A DNA stretch of 64,000 nt from contig NZ_JBHRSK010000002.1 of assembly GCF_042643245.1 (NCBI RefSeq), positions 62,001-126,000 of the forward strand, written 5' to 3'. Origin of the DNA: Acidimangrovimonas pyrenivorans (GTDB lineage Bacteria; Pseudomonadota; Alphaproteobacteria; Rhodobacterales; Rhodobacteraceae). How positions within the stretch are numbered: the first letter of the stretch is position 1; each line of letters opens with the position of its first letter. Below the pieces are notes generated by a model. That model saw only the letters and a list, made by a program, of their open reading frames with translations. It did no database searches and was not told the DNA's origin. Position numbers and translations under genes: made by a program. This document shows, one piece after another, positions 35,521 to 45,945 of the stretch.

Positions 35521-38088
35521 ATGGTCGGAGATAGTAAGATCCTCACAGTCTCCTATGGTACCTTTTCCTGCACGCTGGAAGGGTTCGAGGAACCGTTTTC
35601 GACGATGAAGGCGATCGCGGAGTATTTCCGCGACCTGGCCGCGGACGACCGCTATTTCGGCGCCGAGCCGCCGACGCCCGACGCCAACATGCTGCATCAG
35701 ATCGCGGAACGCGAGATCCAGCGCCGGGTCGAGGCGAAGATCCAGGAGAACGGCGTCATCCTGCGCGCCGACGAGGGCCACGCCCTGAGTGCCCCCGCCG
35801 CTCCGGCCGCCGCTACTCCGGTCCCCACTACTCCGGCCCCCGCGGCCGAGGCGCCCCAGCCTGCCACGCAGCCTGCCCCGCATCTGGCCCCGCAAGCTCG
35901 GTCGGCCGCCGGCCAGCCCGAGACGGCGCGCCCCGTGCCCGCCGATACGCTGCGCCCCGAGCCGCTGGCCGAGCCGCATCCCCGGCCCGCCGCCTTCGCC
36001 GCGCCCGAGGACGAGAGCGAGAACCGTCCCGCGGCCACGAGCGACGACAGCGTCGCCGCCAAGCTGCTGCGCATCCGTGCCGCCGTCACCCAGGCCCGTG
36101 CCGCCAGCCCGGCGCCCGGCGCTGCGCCGGCTGTTTCTGCCCCTGAAGCCGTCCCGTCCGATGAGGCTTACGAGGAGGAAGCAGCCGACCTCGTCGCCAG
36201 CCCCGCGCTCTCGGCCCGGATCGCCGCCACGGAAACGCCCGCCGAGGAGACTCCGGAGGAGGAACCGGTCGCCGAAGCGGCGCAGGAAGCCGCCGAGGAA
36301 GCGCCTCTGGCTGCCGAGGCCGAGGAAGAAGCCGTCGAGGAAGCTCCGGAGGAAGAGCCGGTCGCCGAGGCGGCGCAGGAAGCCGCCGAGGAAGCGCCGC
36401 TGGCTGCCGAGGCCGAGGAAGAAGCCGTCGAGAAAGCTCCGGANGCCGAGGCCGAGGAAGAAGCCGTCGAGAAAGCTCTGGAGGAGGAGCCGGTCGCCGA
36501 GGCGGCGCAGGAACCCGTCGAGGAAGCGCCGCTGGCTGCCGAGGCCGAGGAGGAAGCCGTCGAGAAAGCTCCGGAAGAGGAGCCGCTCGCCGAGGCGGCG
36601 CAGGAACCCGTCGAGGAAGCGCCGCTGGCTGCCGAGGCCGAAGACGCGGAGGCCGCCGAGAAGGAAGCCGCGGCCTTCCAGGCCCTGGACGCCGCGGTCG
36701 GTGGCTCGCCGTCGCTGAAGGACCGCATCGGCAACCTGCTCTCGGTCCTGGGCCAGCAGAAACCCGGCCCCGAGGAAGCGGTGGAGGAAGAGGCTGCCGA
36801 AGAGCCTGCGGCCGAAGCCGAAGCGCCGCAGGGGGCCGAGAGCGCCGCAGCCGAGGAGACTGTCGAGCCGCAGACCATCGAGGCCGAAGAAGGCACCGCC
36901 GAGGAAACCGCCGCCGAGGAAACCCCGCTTGCGGCCGAGGCCGAAGCGCCCGAAGCCGAGGCACCGGAGGCCGCCGAAGAAACCGCTGCCGAAGAGGCGC
37001 AGCCGGAAGGCCCCTCGGAGAAGGCGCAGCGCGCCCGGGCCCGGGTGATCAAGGTGCGCCGGATGGACAGCATCGCCCCGGGCGCGCCGTCGGCCGCCGA
37101 AACGTCGGCCACCGAGGAACCGGAGACCGAAACCCCGGCCGCGCAAGCCGTGGAGCCGGAAGCCCCGGTGGCCGAAGCGCCCGTAGCCGAAAGCACCGAG
37201 ACCGCTGCCGAGGCCGCGGGGGAAACCGCCGCCGAGACGCCCGCCACCAGCAGCCTGTCGCCCGAGGACGAGGCCGATCTGCAGGCCGAGCTGGACGCGG
37301 TGGCCCGCGAGGCCGCGGCCCAGCGCCGCGCCGACCGCCCCGGCCGCTCGATCCTCGAGAACCGGGTCGAGCCCGAGGACGACGCGATGAACCGGCTGCT
37401 GCGCCAGACCAATACCGAGCTGGCCGGGCCCGAGAACCGCCGCCGGCTGGCCACCATCGCCCATCTCAAGGCCGCCGTCGCCGCGACCCAGGCCGACAAG
37501 ACCCGCGCCTCCGACAACGCCCATGCCGCCGAGGCGACGATGAATCGCTACCGCGACGATCTCGCCAAGGCCGTGCGCCCGCGCCGGCTGCGCTCGGAAG
37601 GCCGCCACACCACCGCGCGCCCGCAGGCGCCCGAGGATCGGCCGGCGCCGCTGGTGCTGGTCTCGGAGCAGCGCATCGACCGCCCGGCCCCGGGCAGCGA
37701 ACACGGCCCGGTGCGCCCGCGCCGCGTCACCAGCGGCAACCTCGCCGTCAGCGAGGAGGAGCAGGAGGACAGCGCCCTGCTCGCCGACAGCCACAGCTTC
37801 GCCGAATTCGCCGAGCGGATCGGCGCGACCGAGCTGCCGGACCTGCTGGAAGCCGCCGCCGCCTATTCCGCCTGCGTCGAGGGCCGCGAGAACTTCACCC
37901 GGCCGCAGATCATGCGCTTCGCCGCCAGCGTCGGCAGCGAGAGCGAGACGCCGTTCAGCCGCGAGGCCGGGCTGCGCAGCTTCGGCACGCTGCTGCGCGA
38001 GGGCAAGATCAAGAAGGTCAAGCGCGGCCAGTTCGCGATCGCGGACTCGTCCCGCTTCCTGTCCGAGGCGCGCAAGGTCGCCCACTGA
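35521..38088 (+). CDS. Large acidic repeat protein, function unknown, with an assembly gap
   Basis: About 855 residues. The conserved N-terminal domain (1 to about 80: SYGTFSCTLEGFEEPFSTMKAIAEYFRDLA) and C-terminal domain (about 735-855: ELPDLLEAAAAYSACVEGRENFTRP, then a short winged-helix-like GTLLREGKIKKVKRGQF) flank a long Pro-, Ala- and Glu-rich middle. No signal peptide or membrane segment is seen. I do not recognise a function. The middle holds 31-residue repeats and an N at 36444. A clear terminator follows. The low-complexity middle is probably disordered. Confidence 0.8.
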   Translation: MVGDSKILTVSYGTFSCTLEGFEEPFSTMKAIAEYFRDLAADDRYFGAEPPTPDANMLHQIAEREIQRRVEAKIQENGVILRADEGHALSAPAAPAAATPVPTTPAPAAEAPQPATQPAPHLAPQARSAAGQPETARPVPADTLRPEPLAEPHPRPAAFAAPEDESENRPAATSDDSVAAKLLRIRAAVTQARAASPAPGAAPAVSAPEAVPSDEAYEEEAADLVASPALSARIAATETPAEETPEEEPVAEAAQEAAEEAPLAAEAEEEAVEEAPEEEPVAEAAQEAAEEAPLAAEAEEEAVEKAPXAEAEEEAVEKALEEEPVAEAAQEPVEEAPLAAEAEEEAVEKAPEEEPLAEAAQEPVEEAPLAAEAEDAEAAEKEAAAFQALDAAVGGSPSLKDRIGNLLSVLGQQKPGPEEAVEEEAAEEPAAEAEAPQGAESAAAEETVEPQTIEAEEGTAEETAAEETPLAAEAEAPEAEAPEAAEETAAEEAQPEGPSEKAQRARARVIKVRRMDSIAPGAPSAAETSATEEPETETPAAQAVEPEAPVAEAPVAESTETAAEAAGETAAETPATSSLSPEDEADLQAELDAVAREAAAQRRADRPGRSILENRVEPEDDAMNRLLRQTNTELAGPENRRRLATIAHLKAAVAATQADKTRASDNAHAAEATMNRYRDDLAKAVRPRRLRSEGRHTTARPQAPEDRPAPLVLVSEQRIDRPAPGSEHGPVRPRRVTSGNLAVSEEEQEDSALLADSHSFAEFAERIGATELPDLLEAAAAYSACVEGRENFTRPQIMRFAASVGSESETPFSREAGLRSFGTLLREGKIKKVKRGQFAIADSSRFLSEARKVAH
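36256..36650 (+). repeat. 93-bp in-frame tandem repeats inside the acidic protein
   Basis: Copies begin at 36256, 36349, 36442 (only 39 bp, broken by the N), 36481 and 36574. Each full copy encodes 31 residues of the form EEEPVAEAAQEAAEEAPLAA followed by EAEEEAVEEAP. The spacing is exactly 93 bp between complete copies. Confidence 0.85.
36444..36444. other. Undetermined base marking a likely collapsed repeat
   Basis: The single N falls at the third base of the first codon of the third repeat copy. That copy keeps 13 of 31 codons, so at least 54 bp, and possibly whole units, are missing at this join. The true protein length is uncertain. Confidence 0.8.
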
Positions 38089-38120
38089 AGACACCGCTAT
38101 GCTCGTTTCGGTAACGAGTG

Positions 38121-38165
38121 CCGGGCGGAGAGGGCGACAGCCCGCTCCGCCCGTTTCCTTTCTTC
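38121..38165 (+). terminator. Terminator after the acidic repeat protein gene
   Basis: GGGCGGAG (38123-38130) pairs with CTCCGCCC (38145-38152), and an inner GGGC/GCCC pair adds to the stem. GTTTCCTTTCTT follows. Confidence 0.7.
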
Positions 38166-38200
38166 AGACCCCGCCCCTTGCCGGACCCGATTGCGCGCAC

Positions 38201-38262
38201 CGGGGGGCGCTGCCCCCGCCCGTTCCGGGCTCCCCCGGGATATTTTCGCTCAGGTGAAAGGA
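38201..38262 (+). repeat. Intergenic hairpin repeat, copy C
   Basis: GGGGGGCGCTGCCCCC hairpin, then CTCCCCCGGGATATTTTCGC, then TCAGGTGAAAGGA. It lies about 110 bp after the acidic protein gene and beyond its terminator, in the same orientation. Confidence 0.7.
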
Positions 38263-38310
38263 CGCGGAGGCGCCGGCGTCTTCCGTAGCCGAAGAGCCCT
38301 GCCGGCGGCG

Positions 38311-38550
38311 CTACTTCGGGCGCGGGTCGTCGCGCGGCGCGTCGGGATCGGGCTGGCCGACACCGCGGAAAACGAAGCGGAACGGCAGCGCCCAGAGGAA
38401 GCCGAGCCCGACATAGACCGCCAGCTCGACCAGGAAGGACGGCCGGTCGAACAGGTCGACGACGGTCACCGCCGCGACGATGTAGGCCGGCAGGCCGATC
38501 AGCAGGATGACGAGCGACCAGCGCCGCCTGGCCTTGTAGGAGAGCGCCAT
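38311..38550 (-). CDS. DUF2842 small membrane protein
   Basis: 79 residues with two hydrophobic helices (WSLVILLIGLPAYIVAAVTV and LAVYVGLGFLWALPFRFVF) and a charged, Pro/Asp-rich tail. It matches the layout of the alphaproteobacterial DUF2842 family. Function unknown. It lies 10 bp downstream of purA on the same strand, so the two are likely co-transcribed. Confidence 0.8.
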   Translation of the reverse strand: MALSYKARRRWSLVILLIGLPAYIVAAVTVVDLFDRPSFLVELAVYVGLGFLWALPFRFVFRGVGQPDPDAPRDDPRPK

Positions 38551-38560
38551 CGCCCGCCCC

Positions 38561-39853
38561 TCAATCCGCGAACGGGTCGGTGACGAGAATGGTATCCTCG
38601 CGCTCGGGGCTGGTCGAGAGCAGCGCGACCGGGCACCGGATCAGTTCCTCGATGCGGCGGACGTATTTGACCGCGGCGCCGGGCAGGTCGGCCCAGCTGC
38701 GGGCGCCGGCGGTGCTTTCGCTCCAGCCCTCCAGCGTCTCGTAGACCGGGGTCACGTGGGCCTGCAGGTCGGCCGCCGTCGGCAGGTAGTCGTAGTGCTT
38801 GCCGTCGAGCTCGTAGCCGGTGCAGATCTTGAGCTCGTCGAAGCCGTCGAGCACGTCCAGTTTCGTCAGCGCGATGCCCGAGACGCCCGAGGTGGCGCAG
38901 GTCTGGCGCACCAGCACCGCGTCGAACCAGCCGCAGCGGCGCTTGCGCCCGGTGACGGTGCCGAATTCGTGGCCGCGCTCGCCCAGGCGCTGGCCGTCGG
39001 CGTCGTCGAGTTCGGTCGGGAACGGGCCTTCGCCGACGCGGGTGGTGTAGGCCTTGACGATGCCGAGGACGAAGTCGATCGCGGTCGGGCCGAGCCCGGT
39101 GCCCGAGGCCGCCATGCCGGCGGTGGTGTTGGACGAGGTGACGAAGGGATAGGTGCCGAAATCGACGTCGAGCAGGGACCCCTGGGCGCCTTCGAACAGG
39201 ATGCGCTTGCCGGCGCGGCGGGCCTCGGTCATCACCTTCCAGACCGGGGCGGCGAAGGGCAGGATCTTGGGCGCGATCTCTTCCAGCTGCGCCTTGAGCG
39301 CGTCGCCGTCGATCGGCTCGAGCCCGAGCCCCGAGCGCAGCGCGTTGTGATGGGTCAGCAGCCGGCCGATGCGCAGGTCGAGCGTCGCCGAGTCGCCGAG
39401 ATCGGCGACCCGGATCACCCGGCGGCCGACCTTGTCCTCGTAGGCCGGGCCGATGCCGCGGCCGGTGGTGCCGATCTTGGCGACCGCGTTCTGGCTTTCG
39501 CGGGCGCGGTCGAGCTCGCCATGCACCGGCAGGATCAGCGGCGTGTTCTCGGCGATCATCAGGTTGTCGGGGGTGATCTCGACGCCCTGCGCGCTGAGCT
39601 TGTCGATCTCGGCCAAGAGCGCCCAGGGATCGAGCACCACGCCGTTGCCGATCACGCTCAGCTTGCCCTTGCGGACGATGCCCGAGGGCAGCAGCGACAG
39701 CTTGTAGACCTCGCCGTCGATCACCAGCGTATGGCCGGCATTGTGCCCACCCTGAAAGCGGGCGATGACGTCGGCCCTTTCGCTGAGCCAATCGACGATC
39801 TTGCCCTTGCCTTCATCGCCCCACTGGGCGCCCACGACGACGACGTTGGCCAT
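38561..39853 (-). CDS. purA: Adenylosuccinate synthetase
   Basis: 430 residues. It joins IMP and aspartate with GTP in the first step from IMP to AMP. GTP- and IMP-binding blocks are visible: GAQWGDEGKGKIVDWLSE at the start with the catalytic Asp, GHNAGHTLV, GTTGRGIGPAYEDK and FEGAQGSLLDVDFGTYPFVT. Length fits the family. GAGGAG precedes the ATG. DUF2842 follows. Confidence 0.97.
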   Translation of the reverse strand: MANVVVVGAQWGDEGKGKIVDWLSERADVIARFQGGHNAGHTLVIDGEVYKLSLLPSGIVRKGKLSVIGNGVVLDPWALLAEIDKLSAQGVEITPDNLMIAENTPLILPVHGELDRARESQNAVAKIGTTGRGIGPAYEDKVGRRVIRVADLGDSATLDLRIGRLLTHHNALRSGLGLEPIDGDALKAQLEEIAPKILPFAAPVWKVMTEARRAGKRILFEGAQGSLLDVDFGTYPFVTSSNTTAGMAASGTGLGPTAIDFVLGIVKAYTTRVGEGPFPTELDDADGQRLGERGHEFGTVTGRKRRCGWFDAVLVRQTCATSGVSGIALTKLDVLDGFDELKICTGYELDGKHYDYLPTAADLQAHVTPVYETLEGWSESTAGARSWADLPGAAVKYVRRIEELIRCPVALLSTSPEREDTILVTDPFAD

Positions 39854-40019
39854 GTGCTCCTCGCATTCTGCCGGTCAAACCCTGCGCGGTATAGCCGCCG
39901 GCGCGGGCGCGCGAAACCACAAATTCGCCGCAGCGTGCGCCCGCGCACTGGACAGCGGCGGCAAGAGCCGGGTAGCGAAAGGGAAACGCGCGGGAACCAA
40001 GAACAAGCGGTAGGGGAAC

Positions 40020-40418
40020 ATGATGGGGTTTTTCATGCGCTGGCTGGCAGCCTTCGTGCTGCTGGCCTCGACCTATAACCCGACGCAGTGGAACTATGTC
40101 AGCTGGATCGAGGCGAACTATGCCGTGCAGCTGCCGCTGGCGGTGCTGATGGGGCTGCTGTTGACGGTCGCCTACATGATCTACCTGCGCGCCACGCTGC
40201 GCTCGATCGGCAGCTTCGGCATGATCATGGTGATCGCCATCCTTGCCGCGCTGATCTGGGTGCTGATCGACTGGGGCGTGCTGACGCTCGACAATCCCGA
40301 CCTGAACCTGTGGCTCGGCATCTTCGTGCTGTCCTTCGTCCTGGGCATCGGATTGTCCTGGAGCCTGGTCCGCCGGCGCCTGACCGGACAGGCCGATGTC
40401 GACGACCTCGACGAATGA
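40020..40418 (+). CDS. DUF6524-family membrane protein
   Basis: 132 residues with about four hydrophobic helices and the N-terminal pattern FFMRWLAAFVLLASTYNPT that I associate with the DUF6524 family of Rhodobacterales. Function unknown. The ATG at 40020 follows GGGGAAC. A hairpin lies between it and secG. Family name from memory; topology is what the sequence shows. Confidence 0.7.
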   Translation: MMGFFMRWLAAFVLLASTYNPTQWNYVSWIEANYAVQLPLAVLMGLLLTVAYMIYLRATLRSIGSFGMIMVIAILAALIWVLIDWGVLTLDNPDLNLWLGIFVLSFVLGIGLSWSLVRRRLTGQADVDDLDE

Positions 40419-40425
40419 GCCGAGA

Positions 40426-40444
40426 CGGGGGGTTGCGACCCCCG
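40426..40444 (+). other. Hairpin between the DUF6524 gene and secG
   Basis: CGGGGG and CCCCCG arms with the loop GTTGCGA, followed by CTGCAACAGCC, so the TTGC in the loop could pair with GCAA downstream. No T-run follows, so it may be a processing or attenuation element rather than a simple terminator. Confidence 0.35.
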
Positions 40445-40491
40445 CTGCAACAGCCTAAATAGCCCCGTCACCAGCCAGCGGAAGCCGTCCA

Positions 40492-40887
40492 ATGGAAAAC
40501 GTCGTTCTCATCATCCACCTGATCCTCGCGCTATGCCTGATCGGCGTGGTCCTGCTGCAACGTTCCGAGGGCGGCGGGCTCGGCATGGGCAGCGGCGACG
40601 GCGGCGGCGGCGGGGTGATGACCGGCCGCCAGGCCGCGACCGCGCTGGCCAAGCTGACCTGGATCTTCGCCATCGCCTTCCTCGCCACCTCGGTGACGCT
40701 GACCATCCTGGCGGCGCAGAAATCCGCCGGTTCCTCGGTCGTCGACCAGCTTGGCGGCAAGACCCAGCAGGCGCCGGCGACCACCCCGGCCAAGGACAAC
40801 AGCCTGCCGGCGCCGAGCGGCGATCTTCTGCCGCCGAGCCAGAACAACCAGACCGACGCGCCCGCCACGCCGCCGCGCGCCGACTGA
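40492..40887 (+). CDS. secG: Preprotein translocase subunit SecG
   Basis: 131 residues. Two membrane helices (about 1-22 and 52-74) flank the conserved cytoplasmic loop LQRSEGGGLGMGSGDGGGGG. A Pro/Ala/Asn-rich C-terminal tail of about 50 residues is longer than in enterobacteria but usual in this group. SecG supports the SecYE channel at the inner membrane. It lies upstream of pyrG, a common pairing in alphaproteobacteria. Confidence 0.93.
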   Translation: MENVVLIIHLILALCLIGVVLLQRSEGGGLGMGSGDGGGGGVMTGRQAATALAKLTWIFAIAFLATSVTLTILAAQKSAGSSVVDQLGGKTQQAPATTPAKDNSLPAPSGDLLPPSQNNQTDAPATPPRAD

Positions 40888-40992
40888 TCCGGCCCCGATC
40901 GGGGTCCAAGCCGGGCTTCTGCCCGGCCGTGGCCCCGTCACCACAACCAATTGGTTCACGCCTAAACCGAGCAACATCATCTTGCGGTTTGC

Positions 40993-41021
40993 TTGCAGAC
41001 CGCACGGAGTTCGACTATATG
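40993..41021 (+). promoter_or_regulatory. Candidate sigma-70 promoter for pyrG
   Basis: TTGCAG, a 17-base spacer, then TATATG, ending 76 bp before the pyrG ATG in the otherwise gene-free gap after secG. Spacing and both hexamers are good for this GC-rich genome. Not tested. Confidence 0.4.
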
Positions 41022-41097
41022 TTAACTCCCGTGATGCTGCGATTCCTTCGGGCTGATCCGCGACACTTGAACGAACGACTCACGGGAGATTCACCGC

Positions 41098-42741
<1,644 letters not shown>

Positions 42742-42863
42742 GGGCCACCGCTCCCTGATCGCCTTGCGGGTATCCCCGGCACCCTTCCGCCGATCCCTTC
42801 CCCGCGCTCTTTCCCGGGCCGCCCCCTCCGCGCTATCACGGAGGGGTGAGCCCGGAGACCCAG

Positions 42864-43337
42864 ATGCCCCTGCCCCGCCCTGTGCCCCGCCGCGCCGTCC
42901 TTGTCCTGCTCCTCGGCCTTGCCGGCTGCGGCTACCGGCCGCCGGCCAGCCGGGCCGACACCTCGGGGCTGCATGCCGGCGAGACGCCGCAGCTGCGGCG
43001 GATGATCAACCATTACGCACGGGTCTACGACGTGCCGCCCTCGCTCATCCACCGGGTGATCCAGCGCGAGAGCGGCTACAATCCGCGTGCCCGCAACGGG
43101 CCCTATTACGGGCTGATGCAGATCCTGCCGCAGACCGCCCGGACGATGGGCTATCGCGGCCGGCCCTCGGGGCTGCTCGATGCCGATACCAACCTGAAAT
43201 ACGCGGTGAAATACCTGCGCGGCGCCTGGCTGGTCTCGGGCGGCAGCGAGAGCCGCGCGGTGATGTGGTACGCCCGCGGCTACTATTACGAGGCCAAGCG
43301 CCGGGGCATGCTGCGCGAGACCGGGCTGCGCTCGTGA
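42864..43337 (+). CDS. Lytic transglycosylase lipoprotein (SLT domain)
   Basis: 157 residues from the ATG at 42864. A lipoprotein signal with lipobox LAGC places the chain at a membrane on the periplasmic side. The SLT domain (about 55-150) has the catalytic Glu in VIQRESGYNPRARN, the GLMQILPQTARTMGY block and the NLKYAVKYLRG block. It cuts glycan strands of peptidoglycan. It is small for the class, with no extra domains. The gap after pyrG is about 120 bp. Confidence 0.9.
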   Translation: MPLPRPVPRRAVLVLLLGLAGCGYRPPASRADTSGLHAGETPQLRRMINHYARVYDVPPSLIHRVIQRESGYNPRARNGPYYGLMQILPQTARTMGYRGRPSGLLDADTNLKYAVKYLRGAWLVSGGSESRAVMWYARGYYYEAKRRGMLRETGLRS

Positions 43338-43389
43338 GGGCTTGCGGCGGGCGCGCGAGCCGCTAGGCTTTGCGGGTCCAGGAGGTGCC

Positions 43390-44292
43390 ATGCTCGCCTA
43401 TCACACGCTCGACGTCTTCACCACGCAGGCCTTCGCCGGCAACCCGCTGGCGGTGGTGCTGGGGGCCGACAGCCTGACGCCCGAGCAGATGCAGATCATC
43501 GCGCGCGAGTTCAACCTGTCCGAGACGATCTTCGTCCAGCGCCCGCGGAACCCCGATCACGAGGCCAGGGTGCGGATCTTCTTCCCGACCGCGGAAATTC
43601 CCTTCGCCGGCCATCCGACCATCGGCTGTGCCTGCCTGCTGGCCGACCTCCGGCACGGGCCGGACAATTACCGCACCCATCTCGTGCTCGAGGAACAAGC
43701 CGGGCTGGTGCCGGTCACGGTGACCCGCAAGCGCGGCGTCACCGAGGCCGAGTTCATTGCCCCGGTCCTGCCCTACGCCCATCCCGGCGAAGCGCCGGCC
43801 GAGCTGATCGCCGCCGCGCTCGACCTGGGCCAAGAGGCGATCGGCTTCGGCCGCCACGCGCCCGGCATCTGGGAGGGCGGGCCGGCCTTCCTCTATGTCC
43901 CGGTCGCCGACCGCGCCGCGCTGGCCCGCGCCCGGCCGATCGAGCCGCATTGGTCGGCGCTGATGGCGGCGGCCAAGGTCGACAGCGCCTATCTCTATAC
44001 CAGGGGCGACGGCGTCGATTTCCAGGCCCGGATGTTCTCGCCCACCGCCGGCATTCCCGAGGATCCGGCCACCGGCTCGGCCACTGCCATCCTGGCCGCG
44101 CAACTGCAGGCCGCCGGCCGGGTGAGGCCGGGCGAGCACGCCTTCAGCCTGCTGCAAGGGGCCGAGATGGGCCGGCCGAGCCACCTGACCCTGACCGTGG
44201 TCGCCACGGCGACCAAGCTGGTCGAGGTCCGGATCAGGGGCGCCGCCATGCCGGTCTCGGAAGGCCGCATCGCCGTCCCCGGCGCCCGTTAG
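43390..44292 (+). CDS. PhzF-family epimerase/isomerase-like protein
   Basis: 300 residues with the two-lobed PhzF fold. N-terminal block YHTLDVFTTQAFAGNPLAVV, the catalytic Glu in LSETIFV, and the repeated pattern AEIPFAGHPTIGCA and FSPTAGIPEDPATGSATAIL. AGGAGG precedes the ATG. PhzF proteins act on diverse substrates, and no phenazine genes are near, so the substrate is open. A DUF1330 gene follows 20 bp downstream. Confidence 0.92.
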   Translation: MLAYHTLDVFTTQAFAGNPLAVVLGADSLTPEQMQIIAREFNLSETIFVQRPRNPDHEARVRIFFPTAEIPFAGHPTIGCACLLADLRHGPDNYRTHLVLEEQAGLVPVTVTRKRGVTEAEFIAPVLPYAHPGEAPAELIAAALDLGQEAIGFGRHAPGIWEGGPAFLYVPVADRAALARARPIEPHWSALMAAAKVDSAYLYTRGDGVDFQARMFSPTAGIPEDPATGSATAILAAQLQAAGRVRPGEHAFSLLQGAEMGRPSHLTLTVVATATKLVEVRIRGAAMPVSEGRIAVPGAR

Positions 44293-44312
44293 AATTTCAC
44301 AGGAGGAAAGAG

Positions 44313-44606
44313 ATGCCCAAGGGATACTGGGTCGCCCATGTCGACGTGCACGACCCCGCGGTCTACGAGGAGTACCGCAAGGCCAATGCCGCGGCCTTTC
44401 AGAAATACGGCGCGCGCTTCATCGTGCGCGGCGGCGCGCAGGTCCAGCGCGAGGGCCAGAGCCGGGGCCGGACCGTGGTGATCGAATTCCCCAGCGTCGA
44501 GGCGGCGCGGGAGTGCTTCGACAGCCCGGAATACCAGGCGGCCAAGGCGCTGCGCGACCCGGTCTCGGAGGCCGACCTGGTGATCGTCGCCGGCTACGAC
44601 GGCTGA
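44313..44606 (+). CDS. DUF1330-family protein
   Basis: 97 residues with a ferredoxin-like dimeric barrel fold. Signature segments are GYWVAHVDVHDPAVYEEY and the PSVEAARECFDSPEYQAAKALR block. Function not established for the family. AGGAGGA sits before the ATG, and the gene follows the PhzF gene by 20 bp, so they form a likely operon. A strong 12-bp hairpin follows. Confidence 0.9.
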   Translation: MPKGYWVAHVDVHDPAVYEEYRKANAAAFQKYGARFIVRGGAQVQREGQSRGRTVVIEFPSVEAARECFDSPEYQAAKALRDPVSEADLVIVAGYDG

Positions 44607-44639
44607 GGCGGCCTTCCTTGGCCCCGTTCCGGCCCCGTC

Positions 44640-44672
44640 CCGGGCCTCGTCACCCCCTGCGACGAGGCCCGG
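44640..44672 (+). other. Strong hairpin after the DUF1330 gene
   Basis: CCGGGCCTCGTC and GACGAGGCCCGG form a perfect 12-bp stem around the nine-base loop ACCCCCTGC. No T-run follows. It probably ends or stabilises the phzF-DUF1330 transcript. Confidence 0.5.
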
Positions 44673-44758
44673 CCGGGGCACCAGAAGCGCCGCGCCGCGA
44701 AGCCCACACAAGCGTGAGCCCTCTTCCCCCGCCCGCGCCGGCGCTTTATATGATAACC

Positions 44759-45202
44759 ATGTTCGCCGATCTTCTCCGCGGCCTTCTGGCCCCCGCCCCG
44801 CAGCGCCTGCCCGAGCCGGACGCACGCCTCGCGCTCGCCGCGCTGCTGGTGCGCATCGCCCGCTCCGACGGCGATTACGCCGAGGAGGAGATCGCCCAGA
44901 TCGACTGCATCCTCTCGTGCCATCACGGTCTGAGCCCGTTCGAGGCGGGCAAGCTGCGCCAGCAGGCCGAGGCGCTGGAGGCCGAGGCGCCCGACACCGT
45001 CCGCTTCACCCGGGCGCTGAAGGACGCGGTGCCCTACGAGGACCGGATCGACATGATCGAGGCGATGTGGGCGGTGGTGCTGGCCGACGGCAAGCGCGAC
45101 CAGGAAGAGGATTCGCTGCTCCGCCTCGTCGCCAACCTGCTCGGCGTCAACGACCGCGACAGCAACATCGCGCGGCTCAAGGTCGAGCAGGGCAAGGCAT
45201 GA
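44759..45202 (+). CDS. TerB-family (DjlA-like) helical protein
   Basis: 147 residues. All-helical TerB/TerB-like domain with paired acidic segments: RIARSDGDYAEEEIAQID and VLADGKRDQEEDSLLRLVANLLGV, which resemble metal-binding TerB motifs. No signal peptide. Role unknown; tellurite resistance is only a family name. An ATG at 44750 would add three residues. Neither start has a clear SD. The stop overlaps the next gene (ATGA). Confidence 0.82.
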   Translation: MFADLLRGLLAPAPQRLPEPDARLALAALLVRIARSDGDYAEEEIAQIDCILSCHHGLSPFEAGKLRQQAEALEAEAPDTVRFTRALKDAVPYEDRIDMIEAMWAVVLADGKRDQEEDSLLRLVANLLGVNDRDSNIARLKVEQGKA

Positions 45203-45945
45203 TCGCCGCGCTGCCGATGTATGACCGGCCCGAGAATGCCGGCGCCCATGATGCGCTCTGGGCCGCGATCCGCGACGCGATGCGGGCGCGCGGCGCCGCG
45301 GCGCCCGAGGCGCTGGACCGCGCGGTCGGGCTGATGGAGGGCTGGACCTCGCCCGAACTGGTGCTGGGACAGACCTGCGGCCTGCCCTTCCGCACCAGGC
45401 TGCATGACCGCGTCACCCTGGTCGCCAGCTTCGATTACGGCCTCGACGACACGCCGCCGGGCTACTACCGCAGCCTCTTCGTCAGCCGCGCCGACGAGCC
45501 GGGCGAGATCGCCGATTTCGCCGCCCGCCGCTTCGCCTACAACCAGTCCGACAGCCATTCCGGCTGGGCCGCGCCGCAGCTCGCCGCCGAGACGATCGGC
45601 TTCCGCTTCGAGCCGACGCTGGAAACCGGCGCCCACCGCGCCAGCGCCCGGGCCGTGGCCGAGGGCCAGGCCGACATCGCCGCCATCGACGCCATCACCT
45701 GGCGCGGGATCGAACGCTGGGAACCCGAGCTGGCCGCCGTCCTGCGCGTGCTGGGCCCGACCGCGGCCGCCCCGGGCCAGGCCCTGATCGCCGCCGCCGG
45801 CGCCGATGCCGACATCACCTTCGCGGCGCTGGAAGAGGCGCTCGACCGGCTGGACGACGACAGCCGCGAGACCCTGGGCATCGTCGGCGTGGTCCAGACC
45901 CCGGCGGAAACCTACCTGGCCGTGCCGACGCCACCCGGCCCCTGA
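45199..45945 (+). CDS. PhnD-like phosphate/phosphonate-binding domain protein without signal peptide
   Basis: 248 residues of the periplasmic-binding type II fold: an N-terminal stretch MIAALPMYDRPENAGAHDALW, then ELVLGQTCGLPF and ADIAAIDAITW, which fit PhnD/phosphonate substrate-binding proteins. No signal peptide precedes the domain, and no ABC permease or ATPase genes follow, so it may act in the cytoplasm or as a stand-alone binding protein. The ATG overlaps the TerB-like stop, so the two are translated together. Confidence 0.75.
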   Translation: MIAALPMYDRPENAGAHDALWAAIRDAMRARGAAAPEALDRAVGLMEGWTSPELVLGQTCGLPFRTRLHDRVTLVASFDYGLDDTPPGYYRSLFVSRADEPGEIADFAARRFAYNQSDSHSGWAAPQLAAETIGFRFEPTLETGAHRASARAVAEGQADIAAIDAITWRGIERWEPELAAVLRVLGPTAAAPGQALIAAAGADADITFAALEEALDRLDDDSRETLGIVGVVQTPAETYLAVPTPPGP

